A DNA stretch of 64,000 nucleotides from Actinernus sp. WN-2022 (GCA_030867875.1 JAOWCC010000577.1:76489740-76553739); one strand, 5' to 3'; counted from the stretch's first letter, positions 9,868-19,724 are shown. Numbers and translations: made by a program. Notes: generated from the sequence alone by a model not told the origin.

Positions 9868-10250
9868 TTAATAATAATAATAATAATAATATTAGGCCAT
9901 ATTTATATAGCGCCATATACCACAGTCTCATGGCGCTTTACACTTTACTGACATATCCCATCAGTGAATTTTTCGGACTGCTATTACGGCGCCAATGGCT
10001 GCCACGCAGTTTACAATGTTGAGTGTGTGGTTGGTGTAAATGGCCAGGCTGCTGTACCGGGTGGCAATCCCCTTTTCTTTTTCGAGTAGTACAACAGGTT
10101 CTTTCACGTCCCCTTCAAATACTGATTAGAAGTAGAAGGAGACAAGGCCGACGGCTTATAAACGTCCTGCCCAAGGACGCGGCCAGGTTCGAACCCCGAC
10201 CTCCCGCACTCTAGACTGTGCTCTATCAACTGAGCTAACCAGTGGGGCGG
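9868..10250 (-). mobile_element. tRNA-derived SINE with (ATT)n tail, inserted in the polymerase-like pseudogene
   Basis: Read on the minus strand, the 5' end (10250 to about 10185) is tRNA-like: an A box TAGCTCAGTTG (10237-10227) and a B box GGTTCGAACC (10195-10186). A tRNA-unrelated body follows. The 3' part contains GGCGCTATATAAATA and ends in an ATT microsatellite (9893-9868), a tail type of SINEs mobilised by CR1/L2-like LINEs. It splits the two halves of the minus-strand gene. I could not see convincing target duplications, so the outer edges are good to a few bases only. Confidence 0.8.
10186..10237 (-). promoter_or_regulatory. Internal RNA polymerase III promoter (A and B boxes) of the SINE
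   Basis: A box at 10237-10227 and B box at 10195-10186, with tRNA-like spacing. The region does not fold as a complete modern tRNA and is followed by the SINE body, so it is not a tRNA gene. Confidence 0.75.
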
Positions 10251-10639
10251 TTGGTACTCGGTACTCGGCATGGCGAGCATTGACGACGATCTGGACTCCC
10301 TCGCCTTTAGGTCGTACTGCTTCATTCGATGCCAGCAGTTCATTTATGGTGGCTTTCTCTACAAGTTTCACGTAGTAGTCAAGCATTCTAGCGTTGACTA
10401 CAAGCTTGAGAAGTTCGTCCTTCCTCATGGTGGCCAATCCTTGACGGGCAGGCGCTTTGGCGCACTTTTTGACGAAGTTACTCTATGGTAGGAATGTCGT
10501 TACAACACACGCGCGCGACTACTTAGCGCGACGTCTTGCCTTTAACGAAAACAAAATCTCATATTTTTCCACATCAATGTATGTCACCTCTGCACGTGTG
10601 ACATATATAGGTGACTTCGAGTCTTTAAGTACATCAAAG

Positions 10640-10994
10640 GAACTTTAACGAGTAAGTCTCCTTGCATAACTTCGCACTCATACCGTTTTTATAAACGATC
10701 TCCTGTTTATGTCAAGCATTCGACTGCACTGGTAGATACTTAGGTACTCCCGTGTCTGATCGTTATCAAGGGTATGAATCGACACTCTTCCATGGATTGC
10801 CCCAGATCGCCCGTAGGTACTCGTACTTTGGGTCAATAGGGGGCTTAACCTTAACCTCCTCCTTGAGGATTGTGTATCCCATGCTCTCCAGGATCTTGAT
10901 CAATATCTAGCTTCTTGCGGTAGTGATGTCCCTCGTTGCTCGGTGAACAACGCTTTGATCTCAGACAGCTTCATATCGTCTCCCCATTAAAAAA
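10640..10994 (-). pseudogene. Small virus-like ORF (MKLSEIK-type), broken
   Basis: Starts at the ATG near 10966. The N-terminal segment ends in a stop after about 26 codons. A second frame carries the clearly coding-like block with KEEVKVKPPIDPKYEYL and a conserved aromatic end. A third holds YQCSRMLDIN, similar to the NUMOD1/IENR1-type DNA-binding repeats of phage and organelle nucleases. At least two frameshifts and several stops separate them. I recall intact relatives in cnidarian Maverick-like elements. The function is unknown; DNA binding is an inference from the repeat-like block. Confidence 0.35.
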
Positions 10995-11288
10995 GGAGTC
11001 GAGACTTCTTTATGGCAGTTTTCCCTCACTACCATCGTTCGACCAGCCTGTACTCGCGTCCACCAATCCAGATGGTCCTTTCTTCCGTTGGAAAGTAAAA
11101 TAGCCACCCGGAGCTCTTACGTAGATCAACGAGCACTCGCTTATGGAGTCATACTTCTTGACGTCACCCGACTCAATGTCCACTAGGTTGACGCGTCTGC
11201 GTTAATATTCTCAAGGAAACCGTGTCAGTCAGCCCCAAGCCTCAATCATCTCCTTCTTCCTGAACTTGCAAACACCCTTGACCCCCAT
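10995..11288 (-). pseudogene. Small virus-like ORF (MGVKGV-type), broken, abutting a BEL LTR
   Basis: The ATG is at 11288-11286, immediately next to the BEL LTR that begins at 11289, so the retrotransposon separated it from its promoter. The first frame stops after 19 codons. A second open segment (about 11190-11010) has a VDIESGDVKKYDSI block resembling NUMOD1-type repeats, and then degrades. It is similar in style to the neighbouring ORF and may be a paralogue. Confidence 0.33.
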
Positions 11289-11982
11289 TGTAACTACTGG
11301 GAATCTAGAGGTTGCTGCTTACTCAAATCTCAACAATTACAGGGGTAGCTTGGTACAAATGAATTCGAACTCCACATATTGATTACAACAACTGTACTTT
11401 AATCAACAATAGTTCACTGTTCTCAATTCGACAAGGTTCAGGTATTACTAGGTTTGTAGAGTGGAATTGAATAGCACTGTCATAACTAAATCACAATTTC
11501 GATAAATCGTATAAATCTTCTGGCCAACATATGAACAGCATAGCAAATCATAAACGTCCTGTAATTGACTCGAGCATAATTAATTTACTCTAGAAAGCGT
11601 TTCAGTGATTTGCAACGATCAAGGCGATAACATATATCAACTAGTATAAAGAAAATATAAAGACTTACTTTGGTTTACGCTTGTACCAAAGGTAGCAGAT
11701 CATTGATAAAGTGGTAGTACATATATGATCGTAGCGTGGTAGCGGAGTAACTAACAAACTGAATTTGCATGATACAATAGTCGCTTTGATGACCCGGAAA
11801 ACGTGCCTAAGGTAGTATGAGTCATGCCTCGCGGCATTTCCCCTACGGACATACGCGGCCTAGGCGGACAACCGCATTGCTTATCACAATAATCTCGTTT
11901 AATATAATCACTTATATAACTTTCAATAGCTATTGCCTATGGTGTTTACGAATTAATTATAACCTCATATTTCAAACCAACA
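11289..11982 (-). repeat. 3' LTR of the BEL/Pao element, 694 bp
   Basis: On the minus strand the LTR begins TGTTGGTTTG directly after a purine-rich tract and ends TAGTTACA, so it is bounded by TG...CA. It is AT-rich and non-coding. The internal boundary lies about 190 bases past the pol stop. With only one LTR present its age cannot be measured here. Confidence 0.65.
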
Positions 11983-11999
11983 TTCCGGCCCCTTAAAGG
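11983..11999 (-). other. Polypurine tract of the BEL/Pao element
   Basis: Minus-strand CCTTTAAGGGGCCGGAA directly precedes the LTR start. This is the position and character of the plus-strand primer used in reverse transcription. Confidence 0.55.
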
Positions 12000-13239
12000 C
12001 GTTACTGCGGGATTGCCTTTACCATCTAAACCAATGAGTTTGAAACATTCTGGTGACTAAACAAAACTAGAAAATAATGCTAACAATGTCCAATAGTGCT
12101 ATTGATAGTAACTAAACTATAATGTCCATATATTACTATTGGTTTATCAGTGTCCTTTGCTATCTGATCTACTTATCGTTGCTTACTGTAGTTGCAGTCT
12201 CCAGTAGGACGATCTTGTCAACCGGTCGCACAAGCACGGTTGTGCTGGTCCTCAGCTTGACCGAGCGCACAAGCGGTTGGTGTACGGTTGGTGCCCTGTG
12301 GTTGGTGTACGGCTCCAGAATGCTTCCCAGTGGCCATGAGCTGCGTGGTGTGTTATCATCGAGAACTAGCACAATGTTGTTGACTGCGAAGTTCGTCTGC
12401 ACCTTGTTCCATTTCTGCCGTTCTTGGAGTGGGCGGGAGATATTCGCGTATTCAGCGTCGCCAGTACATATCTGCGAGGTACTGCACCTGTCATCATCGC
12501 CGTCGACTGTAGTTATCGTGCTTGGTAAATGTCCCGGGTGGGACTGTAGATCCTGAATGTAGAAGCAGATGGTTGTTGGGTGTCAGAGGCTCCAGATCAC
12601 GTGGATCATCCGACAACTTAGTGATAGGGTCGCCCGTTACTATGGACTCGACCTCGCACATCAGAGTGTTCAGTCCTTCATCGTTCCAACACTTGCTCTT
12701 GCACCTTCATGTCCTTCCTCGCTGTTCGAATACATCTCTCCAGTCTCCGCCGTGGATTGACGTATACTTCATGCTACGCTGCAAGAGGTAGTCGTGGATC
12801 TGCGATTGGTTCCATTCTCTCACCTCTTATTTGATCTCCCTTTCTCCCTTGATAAAGTTGCCTCCGTTGTCAGAGCGCATATCCTCCGGTTGCCCTCTTC
12901 TAGCGATGAACCGTCGCAAGGCGTTGATGAAGGACTATGTGTCCAGCGAGCTTGCGACCTCGATATGGACGGCGAGGAGTGTAATACATGTGAATAGTAC
13001 GCCATACCTCTTGACGTTGGTCCTCCCGCGTCGCACTTTAAACGGTCCGAAGCAGTCCACTCCAACGTATGTGAATGGTGGCTTCGATGGCGTTATTCGA
13101 TCTTCCGGCAGGCTCGCCATTTTCTGTTGAGCTACTGGTGCCTGCCGTTGTCTGTAGCTGAAGCACTCATGAGAACGCTCCTTACCGTAGCTCGTGCATT
13201 AATAAGACAATACTTCTGGTCGTGATGATAATACCTGGT

Positions 13240-13317
13240 GATGAGCTTGATAACGTGGCGGTTTGCATCACTGTCAATTGGTGCTCGTTGCAGTCGACCT
13301 CCGACTCGTATCAGGCC
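13240..13317. repeat. Integrase segment duplicated in inverted orientation within RT (source copy)
   Basis: The reverse complement of these 78 bases recurs at 14839-14916 with one mismatch. Here it sits in its natural place in the zinc-binding part of the integrase (the VGGRLQRAPID block), so this is the source. Confidence 0.85.
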
Positions 13318-14838
13318 GTCGCGTAACACCGGATGGAGATTGAAAATGGTACTGCATTTCTGTACTGTGATTTGCTTTCTCGTGTCGCTATGTTGACCGA
13401 CTGATTTAAGGCGAACAAGTTCCTCTTTGAGGTAATTATTCTGCACATGCTTGAGGATTTCAATTTCGGCGTTGTTAGCTCTATGACGCTAACAAGGGTG
13501 ATTGCGTTGGTTTACTGATATTTAACCGTAGCCCCTGCCTGACGCTTCTTGTTAAGTCGTTCCAGGCTTGTCTTGTAGCGAAGTATCCATGCTACTATCT
13601 TCTTCAAACGGCTCCAAGAGGAGAACCGCTCTATAATCTCTGACACAGGATCTCGTTCAGATATCTCACTTGCACATACTTTTGATGCCTTCTTACTTCG
13701 GGGTCGTCACTAGAAATCCGGCCCATATCAGCAGGCCTTTGCGGCCATGTCTCTTCTTGTTGCTTCAGGAATTCTGGACGATGTATACAGCACTGGTTGC
13801 TTAGCAACGCATCCACTGACATCCCTCTGGATGCTTTGTATGCGGAGTTTAGTGAAGTGTCGACATACCTCCACTGTGTCGCTGCGGACTGATCCAATAT
13901 AGCGGAGCCTCGGTTGGCTAGGAAGATTTGGAACCTCTTGTCTTTGTTTTCTATGTACCGGAGAGCACAGATGATGTCGGTCCAGAAGGTAGAACTGACG
14001 ATAGCCATGGTCATTTCTCCTTTGATCATTCAATCTAGCCTCGTTGCTAGAACGGCTGCGGATAACTCCATCCTTGGGATTGTCATTGCCTTAAGTGGCG
14101 CCAATCTCGACTTTGCCATAATAAGGGAGCAATGGACTTCACCGTATGCATTAATTTCACGGAGATACGATACGGCTCCATAGCCTTGGCTGGAAGCGTC
14201 TGAGAAGTGGTGAAGCTCTCTACGTTTGATGTCAGCGAAGTATGGTGGCTTGAAGCAGCGTGAGATCGTAAATTGCTCTAGTTTTGGGAGATCACTAAGC
14301 CATTCTTCCCATTTCTGTCGGTCACACTCAGGGATCTTGTCATCACATCGAAGGCCCTTTAGACCCTTTGCTTTGGCCGGTAGAATGCATGGGGATACGA
14401 ATCCCGGTGGATCGTAGACCGAACCAACTGTACACAGAATTCCTCGTCTCGTATCATATTTTTCCTTGAAGTGATTTTGTAGCTGAACGTGTCAGCAGAC
14501 ACATTCCATTGGACCCCTAGCGCTCTCTCGGTTAGCACAGCATCGTCAAAATCTAAATTCTTTACCGAAGCTGCTCTTTCTGATTCGTGCACGGAATGAA
14601 TGACATTTTTTGAGTTTGACATCCACTTGGTGAGACGGAATCCCCTTTCGATAGTAGCTCGCGAAGTTGACCCACTAAGCGAACAACTTCCGACTCTGTG
14701 GAACTGAGCGAAGACAATCATCTACGTAAAAAAATCCTTCACGGTTTCGACTATAATTGGATCGAAATTCTCTCTGTTGTGTTCTGCGGTTTTTCTTTAA
14801 AACATAGGTAGCACTGCCGAACAAATGGACTAGCATCT

Positions 14839-14916
14839 GGCCTGATACGAGTCGGAGGTCGACTGCAACGAGCACCAATTGACAGTGATGCAAACCACCA
14901 CGTTATCAAGCTCATC
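14839..14916. repeat. Inverted templated insertion of integrase sequence into RT
   Basis: Reverse complement of 13240-13317, one mismatch in 78 bases. On both sides the reverse transcriptase text resumes (EKEPED on one side, QMLVHLFG on the other), so the segment was inserted almost without loss of RT sequence. The distance between copies is about 1.5 kb. Confidence 0.8.
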
Positions 14917-15275
14917 CTCTGGTTCCTTCTCTAGATTACCGTCCGACTACCAGAGAAAGCGTAAGTAATTGCAATCACTTGGGCGGACTCTCACCTGGTG
15001 GAACATCGCCTCGATGTCTGACATGAAGGCGACTTGCTCCTCTTGGAATCGCGCGTTAGCACTCCAACCAACGTGTTGGTGAAATCCGGCCCCTGTAACA
15101 GCTGCTCGTTAAGGGAGGAGTCCCGTTACTTAGCTGAGCAGTCGAACACGACATGAACCATGTCGGGCTTCTTTGGGTGATATACAGGATGCTGTGGTAG
15201 GTACCAAGTCCCTGCCTGCGCAATGTCGTCACTGCTCACCTTTCTGGCGTGATCCTTGCGCAACAGATCACCCAT

Positions 15276-16380
15276 GAATTATTCAAATAAAGTTGATTTG
15301 ACCCTTTATAGGACCTTCCACGACTGTGTTCATTTTGTGGTTTGAATCGTGAAACAAATGTCAAAAGGGCGCGAAAACTACAATCAAGACGCGCGCGTTC
15401 ACCAACCCAATGTAAAAGATTAACTTCAAGCTTAATATTTTTGTTTTTGCTTTACAAATAAGAAAGTGCCATATAATAAACATCTTATTAACCTCGTCCG
15501 CTCTGGCTTTATGGGAAAATATTAAACCTCAGTCTTTTAGCTACGGACCTCGCTGTCGCTCGGCCAGATACTGTTAAGACCTCGGTCTGATATTTCCCCG
15601 CAAAGACCTCGCTCACGCTTAATAAAGAAGTTATTATTACTGAAAATACTCATAAAACTCATTAATAATTCATGAAGCAAACAGAAAGGAAATCACTGAG
15701 GGATAAGTGATCTGTAAATCTGATACAAATTTCGTCCAGACTTACATCAACTTTTACTTCGATTTTCTCCGCCAAAATAAGTTGTATCGTCAATCGCCAA
15801 TAACTGAAAATATGACTCTGTACATCTATACGTTTGATAAGTCAGATACAGAATTCGTGTCCGTGCTTGATGGGATTTACAACCTCTCACTTTAAGCGCC
15901 ACAAAGCACGGCCACTCATTCTGTATCTAGTACTTGTAAAGTAGGTGGCGGAAAATAAAAAAACCGAGACACGATATTCCTACAGAGGCAAGTTCTTGTA
16001 TTCCCTAGTAAAGCACAAACAAGGTAAAGCTAACCGTCTGCGATCAAGCCAACCTTGAGCTCTTTCGTAAAATCAACAAAATATTTTTTTACTAATGGTG
16101 CCAAATAGCTACTCTACCGATAGTCTCACTTCACTCATTGCTTTGTTGCACGTAACCATGTTGTTGGTCAGACGTGGTCCTCTATAAGGAGTTTGGAGAT
16201 GGATCTTTAGTGGGTATGCTGGATCTCTGTACAGACAGAGTGGTTCTCCATTTTCCCAGGCAACACGCCTGAACTATATCAACATGTTAGATTCGTGCAG
16301 TATCGTACTGTCATGTTTCTTCCTTCGCACATGTTGGAAACCATCCCATTTGGTATAACAAAACTATTGGCCATTGTTAG
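15276..16380. other. Degraded non-coding sequence, with a 90-bp imperfect palindrome
   Basis: No gene supported. GGGAAAATATTAAACCTCAG at 15513-15532 faces an imperfect inverted copy at 15581-15599. Between them lie CTCGCTGTCGCTCGG-type blocks that recur in variant form at 15605-15620. This looks like a small MITE or fold-back remnant. A 62-codon ORF at 15707-15895 has no recognisable content. Confidence 0.35.
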
Positions 16381-16382
16381 TC

Positions 16383-16500
16383 TTTCCAAAGACTTTTTAT
16401 ACTGATCTGGTTAAAAACTGAGCGCTACGTTAAACTGAACAAGGCTCAAAATGCATTGGAAATTTCCAAAGACTTTTTACACTTATCTGGTTAAAAACTG
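16383..16500 (+). repeat. Left block of inverted subterminal repeats
   Basis: Contains two copies, starting at 16383 and 16463 (period 80), of a unit with TTTCCAAAGACTTTTTA, ATCTGGTTAAAAACTGA, AGCGCTACGTT, and GAACAAGGCTCAAAATGCAT. The same units appear on the opposite strand at about 20885-21123. The two blocks bracket 4.4 kb of sequence. Confidence 0.75.
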
Positions 16501-17445
16501 ATCGTCGTTTTCCGCTGCTCTCGTGACCCTGGAACATGACTTATCCCATATGCGTTGTTTGAATATTTGAAATACACTGCGGTGTGAATGGTTTTAAAGC
16601 ATCTTCATAACAGGTTTCCGGTTTAGTTTTGTCTCCTCCTTATTCTCTAGGTCGGCTCTACAACCACAATTTTCCCAAAAGAGAAATCATATGTTAGCAT
16701 TATAAAGATATTACGAGTGACAGGATGAAAAGTTATGAGGCTGTTGGAAGAAAATTCGGTACATGACTACATTTAAACATAAGGTTTCATAGGTTCTAAC
16801 GAGTTTATGAACACTTAAAAGAAAAACGATAACCCGGGCTAGGTGTCGAAATATCTCGCTAGATCAAGCGTAAGACTTTCTTTAATACATTCGAGGCCCG
16901 ACCGGCCCTTTGCATCTTCCTCTTCATTACCACCGCCATTAAATACAACATCAAAAGCACCACTTTCGACACTTGATACTATGACCAGGCAATTTCGGCT
17001 TTGATAATCTTTGAATAATTTTTGAACGTGTTCAGTTCACCGACCTTCCATGATTTTATCTTGCATGTGTTGCCTGTATTGCTTGCCCTACTTATAAATG
17101 CTACTAGGCTTACTTGTGTTTTCATCGCTCTTCAGTAAATCAGCAAGAAATGGAGCAAGAAATACCGTCCAATTATCTAGTATTTGACAAGAAGAAGGAA
17201 ATGTTCACCTGGTCTAGTGATTTGAACAGCCTTTCACATATTTCTGTGTCAAGGTTTTGAATTTCACGGAGCCTTTGTCAGTTTCAAATAATGGCGCCAG
17301 ATCGGACTCGGTCAAGTCCAAATCCGTTACTCTAACACCATATAAATCACGAAAACGTTTCAGATACAAGGTTCTGATACTAAAGCTTTAAAGTCTGAAC
17401 TGCAAGCTGTTCTTGGTTCTCCTCTACTGTCTATCGTAAACGATA
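16501..17445. other. Non-coding stretch with one possible minus-strand coding fragment
   Basis: No gene supported. A minus-strand frame at 17376-17214 has good coding character (RFRDLYGVRVTDLDLTESD) and then stops. I do not recognise its family and it may be an old transposon or exon relic. The remainder is AT-rich. Confidence 0.3.
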
Positions 17446-18236
17446 GTGAAACGGCGACAGAAGAAGCACTTCAAATTTACCAACGAAACGTTGCAGCCTG
17501 ACATGAGCGGCGACGTGAATGACGATGAAATGGGAGAATGTACACTTGGCCATCAAGCTATTGTCGAAATAAGGCGAGAACTATCGAAATTGTGGAGTAA
17601 TGTTAAAGAACTCCCAAACCAAAATGGCGATTTCGAAATCTTGTATTGTTTCCAAGCGAAATCGAGACTCTACGAATGGAAAACCTGACCTTAAAGTCCA
17701 AATTGCATAACGTGGAGGAAGAACGAGACTCGCTGAGACTGGCGCTAACATTTCTAGCGAAAGATCTGAGGGCTCAAAACACCAATCAAGAAATGAGAAA
17801 CGAGATAAGTACAAGGCAACAAGAATCGCCTCAAGTAACTGAGCCGAACGTTGAGGATATGAGCGATTTTCTAAAGCCCATAATTCGAAAACATCCTGAC
17901 AAGCTGGTGCTACACATTGGGACCAATGATGTCCGAAACTCCTATTCGCAAGCCATTGCTGATGGTATTTCAAATCTGGCGCATCAGGTTGAACGGCAAT
18001 CTCCAAGCACGAAGGTTGTAATCTCCTCGATAGTCACCAGGTGCGATGGAACGCAAGAACTTGAAAGAAAGGTAAACGAAACAAACAGAATTCTAAAATC
18101 AAACTGTAGCCTCAATAATTGGCCATTTCTAGCTAATAATAACATTACTCGCTCACACCTGAACCCCAGGGGTTTACATCTCAATCATGAAGGCAGTACT
18201 TTGTTACAGAAACATTTTGCTAACATTTTAAATTGA
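17446..18236 (+). pseudogene. LINE N-terminal region: coiled coil and SGNH-hydrolase domain
   Basis: A frame at 17446-17688 gives way near 17640 to a second frame (17646 on), with a coiled coil at about 17650-17800. The latter half is an SGNH/GDSL-type domain of the kind found in ORF1 of CR1-like and related LINEs: VLHIGTNDV (block III) and HLNPRGLHLN (block V, with the His). Block I with the catalytic Ser is missing; the text jumps from the coiled-coil tail straight to EDMSDF, which indicates an internal deletion. The stop TGA at 18234-18236 is followed by the endonuclease region in the same reading frame. Confidence 0.6.
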
Positions 18237-18239
18237 ATT

Positions 18240-19285
18240 GATACAAAGCCAAGGAGGAAAGTTAATAAAGTTTGGTCACACATTCCAAAGCAAAGAGGTT
18301 TTAAAATAGCTATGCTTAATGTAGACAGTTTGCCAAAACATCTTGATGAAATCCGTTTATTACTGCAAAACGAAAAAATTGATGTTTTGGCATTGAATGA
18401 GACCCGCCTTGACTCTACCATTTCTGATGGACTCGTCAGTATAGCAGGCTATGACATAATACGTGCAGATCGAGCAAGAAATGGAGGTGGAGTCTGGATT
18501 TATGTTAGGAGCTTAGTCATTTACCAAACTCGACTTGATTTGGTCCCTACAGATCTAGAGGCCGTTTGTCTTGAAATTAAACAAGCAAACAGCCGGCCTT
18601 TCATCATTTCGTGTGTTTATAGACCACCAAATGTTGAGGTATTTTCAAAAATTGAAAGGTTATTTGAGTTAGTTGACAATGAAGACAAAGAAATTCACCT
18701 ATTAGGAGATCTAAACTGTAACATACTTGAACCTTCTCTGTTGGCTACCAAAAAGTTGCAGGCAATTCTGGAATTATACCAACTGACTCAATTGGTCAAA
18801 AGTCCAACTCGCGTTACCGAGTCTACTTGTTCATTATTAGATGTCTGTATTACATCTTCACCCAACAAAATATTTTTTCCGGATGTTATACATCTTGGAA
18901 ATAGCGACCATAGCCTAATTTACGCAGTCCGGAAAATAAATTCGATGCCGAGAGGGAAGCCAAATGGACCAATTGAGGTCAGAAATTGTAAAAACTTTAA
19001 TGTTCAAAGCTTTCTTAATCACTTATATATTCTACCATGGGAACAGTTAGATAATAAGCAAAATGTGGATGAAATGTGGGGGTGTTGAAAAACAGTGTTT
19101 GTCCAAGTACTTGACAGACATGCTCCGATTAGATCAAAGAGAGTAAAGAAAAAAGGCAGTCTACCATGGGTATCTAAAGAAATTAAAAGAAAGCTATTCA
19201 AAAGAGATTCTCTCAAGCGCAAAGCAGTCAAAACAAATAATGAGAATGACTGGAAGTCATATAAGTCTTCTAGAAACGACGTAGA
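18240..19285 (+). pseudogene. LINE ORF2 N-terminal part: APE-type endonuclease, truncated before the reverse transcriptase
   Basis: Open from just after the ORF1 stop, with an internal Met at 18312. Counted from that Met, the apurinic endonuclease motifs are present in order: LNETRLD (E30), GGGVWIYV (58-65), YRPPN (103-107), GDLNCN (132-137), LLDVCI (175-180) and SDH (198-200). The enzyme would nick target DNA for target-primed reverse transcription. A TGA at 19086-19088, probably from TGG, interrupts the frame. The frame continues past it through the APE-RT linker (DRHAPIR, then PWVSKEIK) to about 19285. There the LINE stops abruptly and the hairpin repeat array begins. No RT motif follows, so it is a broken copy. 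Confidence 0.75.
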
Positions 19286-19724
19286 GAGGAGTTAAGCCTC
19301 GTAAAATTAATTGAGAGGAGATAAGCCTCTCTAAAATACCTAGGAGTTAAGCCTCTCTAAAATACCGAAGAGTTAAGCCTCGTAACATAAAATGAGAGGA
19401 GTTAAGCCTCTCTAAAATACCGAGGAGTTAAGCCTCGTAACATAAAATGAGAGGAGTTAAGCCTCTCTAAAATATCGAGGAGTTAAGCCTCGTAACATAA
19501 AATGAGAGGAGTTAAGCCTCTCTAAAATACCGAGGAGTTAAGCCTCGTAACATAAAATGAGAGGAGTTAAGCCTCTCTAAAATACCGAGGAGTTAAGCCT
19601 CGTAACATAAAATGAGAGGAGATAAGCCTCTCTAAAATACCGAGGAGTTGAGCCTCGTAACATAAAATGAGAGGAGTTAAGCCTCTCTAAAATACCGAGG
19701 AGTTAAGCCTCGTAACATAAAATG
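19286..19724 (+). repeat. Tandem array of hairpin-forming units, 55-bp dimeric period
   Basis: About eight 55-base units, each made of two related 27-28 base halves. One half reads GAGAGGAGTTAAGCCTCTC and the other GAGGAGTTAAGCCTC. Each is an inverted repeat: a 4-6 bp stem (GAGG/CCTC or GAGAGG/CCTCTC) around an AGTTAAG-type loop. The linkers are TAAAATACC and GTAACATAAAAT. Variants occur mainly in the loop (GATAAG, GTTGAG) while most stems stay paired. The array starts exactly where the LINE breaks off and ends near 19724. Confidence 0.9.

Larger units (their letters stand above)
8780..10470 (-). pseudogene. Broken minus-strand gene resembling the N-terminal region of a Maverick type B DNA polymerase
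   Basis: Pieces in minus order: 10437 to about 10255 (Lys/Leu-rich N-terminal helices); the SINE; 9867-9560 (charged, with conserved aromatic residues); 9518-9320 in another frame; and 9315-9076, which includes a zinc-finger-like C-x2-C...H-x-H...C pattern and ends in a TGA. Frame-consistent text continues past that TGA, then jumps to an acidic C-terminal segment (about 8930-8780). That segment ends in a stop at 8782-8780, three bases from the integrase stop. The pieces match my memory of cnidarian Maverick PolB N termini, but the exonuclease and polymerase core motifs are nowhere in the window. A large internal deletion, or a different gene, is therefore possible. It cannot be functional. 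Confidence 0.42.
436..11288. mobile_element. Decayed Maverick/Polinton-like (virus-like) element, interrupted by later insertions
   Basis: The call rests on a set of closely packed broken genes: small overlapping ORFs (stop/start overlaps at 529-533 and 5409-5412), a coiled-coil gene, a retroviral-type integrase pseudogene (7767-8776), a minus-strand gene resembling the N-terminal part of a type B DNA polymerase (8780-10470) and two small minus-strand ORFs (10640-11288). Integrase plus PolB in one self-replicating element is the hallmark of Maverick/Polintons. Every gene carries frameshifts, stops or deletions, so this copy is dead. It contains the ISL2EU transposon (541-5205) and a SINE (9868-10250), and its right side is cut by a BEL LTR at 11289. 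I found no terminal inverted repeats of the element, and the capsid, protease and ATPase genes were not recognised. The assignment relies on remembered similarity to cnidarian proteins. Confidence 0.5.
11289..15275 (-). mobile_element. 5'-truncated BEL/Pao LTR retrotransposon
   Basis: The minus-strand order is truncated pol (reverse transcriptase, RNase H, integrase), polypurine tract, 3' LTR. Gag, protease and the 5' LTR are missing beyond about 15275, and a second LTR copy was not found. The 3' LTR inserted directly before the ATG of a virus-like ORF. Many stops and frameshifts mark it as old. Confidence 0.75.
12169..15275 (-). pseudogene. BEL/Pao pol polyprotein pseudogene (RT, RNase H, integrase)
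   Basis: Minus-strand order of recognisable pieces: the start of the RT region near 15270 with the FDCSAK block; the RT active site YVDD at 14728-14717; the RT-RNase H linker at 14721-14359; RNase H with FWTD (Asp at 13978-13976); the zinc-binding part of the integrase (13446-13132); and the integrase core with VGVDCFG (first Asp at 13057-13055) and RSDNGGNF (second Asp at 12871-12869). The C-terminal LVLDDNTPRSSWPLG and LVRPVDKIVLLE blocks precede the stop at 12171-12169. In-frame stops and frameshifts interrupt nearly every segment. A 78-base inverted copy of integrase sequence sits inside RT at 14839-14916. It cannot make a working polyprotein. Confidence 0.8.

Noticed and set aside
10186..10250. 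tRNA gene on the minus strand
   Set aside because: A and B boxes are present, but the sequence continues into a SINE body with a microsatellite tail and does not close as a full cloverleaf. It is the tRNA-derived head of a SINE.
9837..10491. Plus-strand ORFs over the SINE and polymerase-like region
   Set aside because: They include the microsatellite tail and the tRNA-like head in antisense and have no domain content.
12122..12556. Plus-strand ORFs at 12122-13130 as genes
   Set aside because: They are antisense shadows of the BEL pol pseudogene, whose minus-strand motifs are recognisable throughout.
19286..19724. CRISPR array (regular short palindromic repeats)
   Set aside because: There are no unique spacers; the linkers are themselves repeated. 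The genome is eukaryotic and no cas genes are present.
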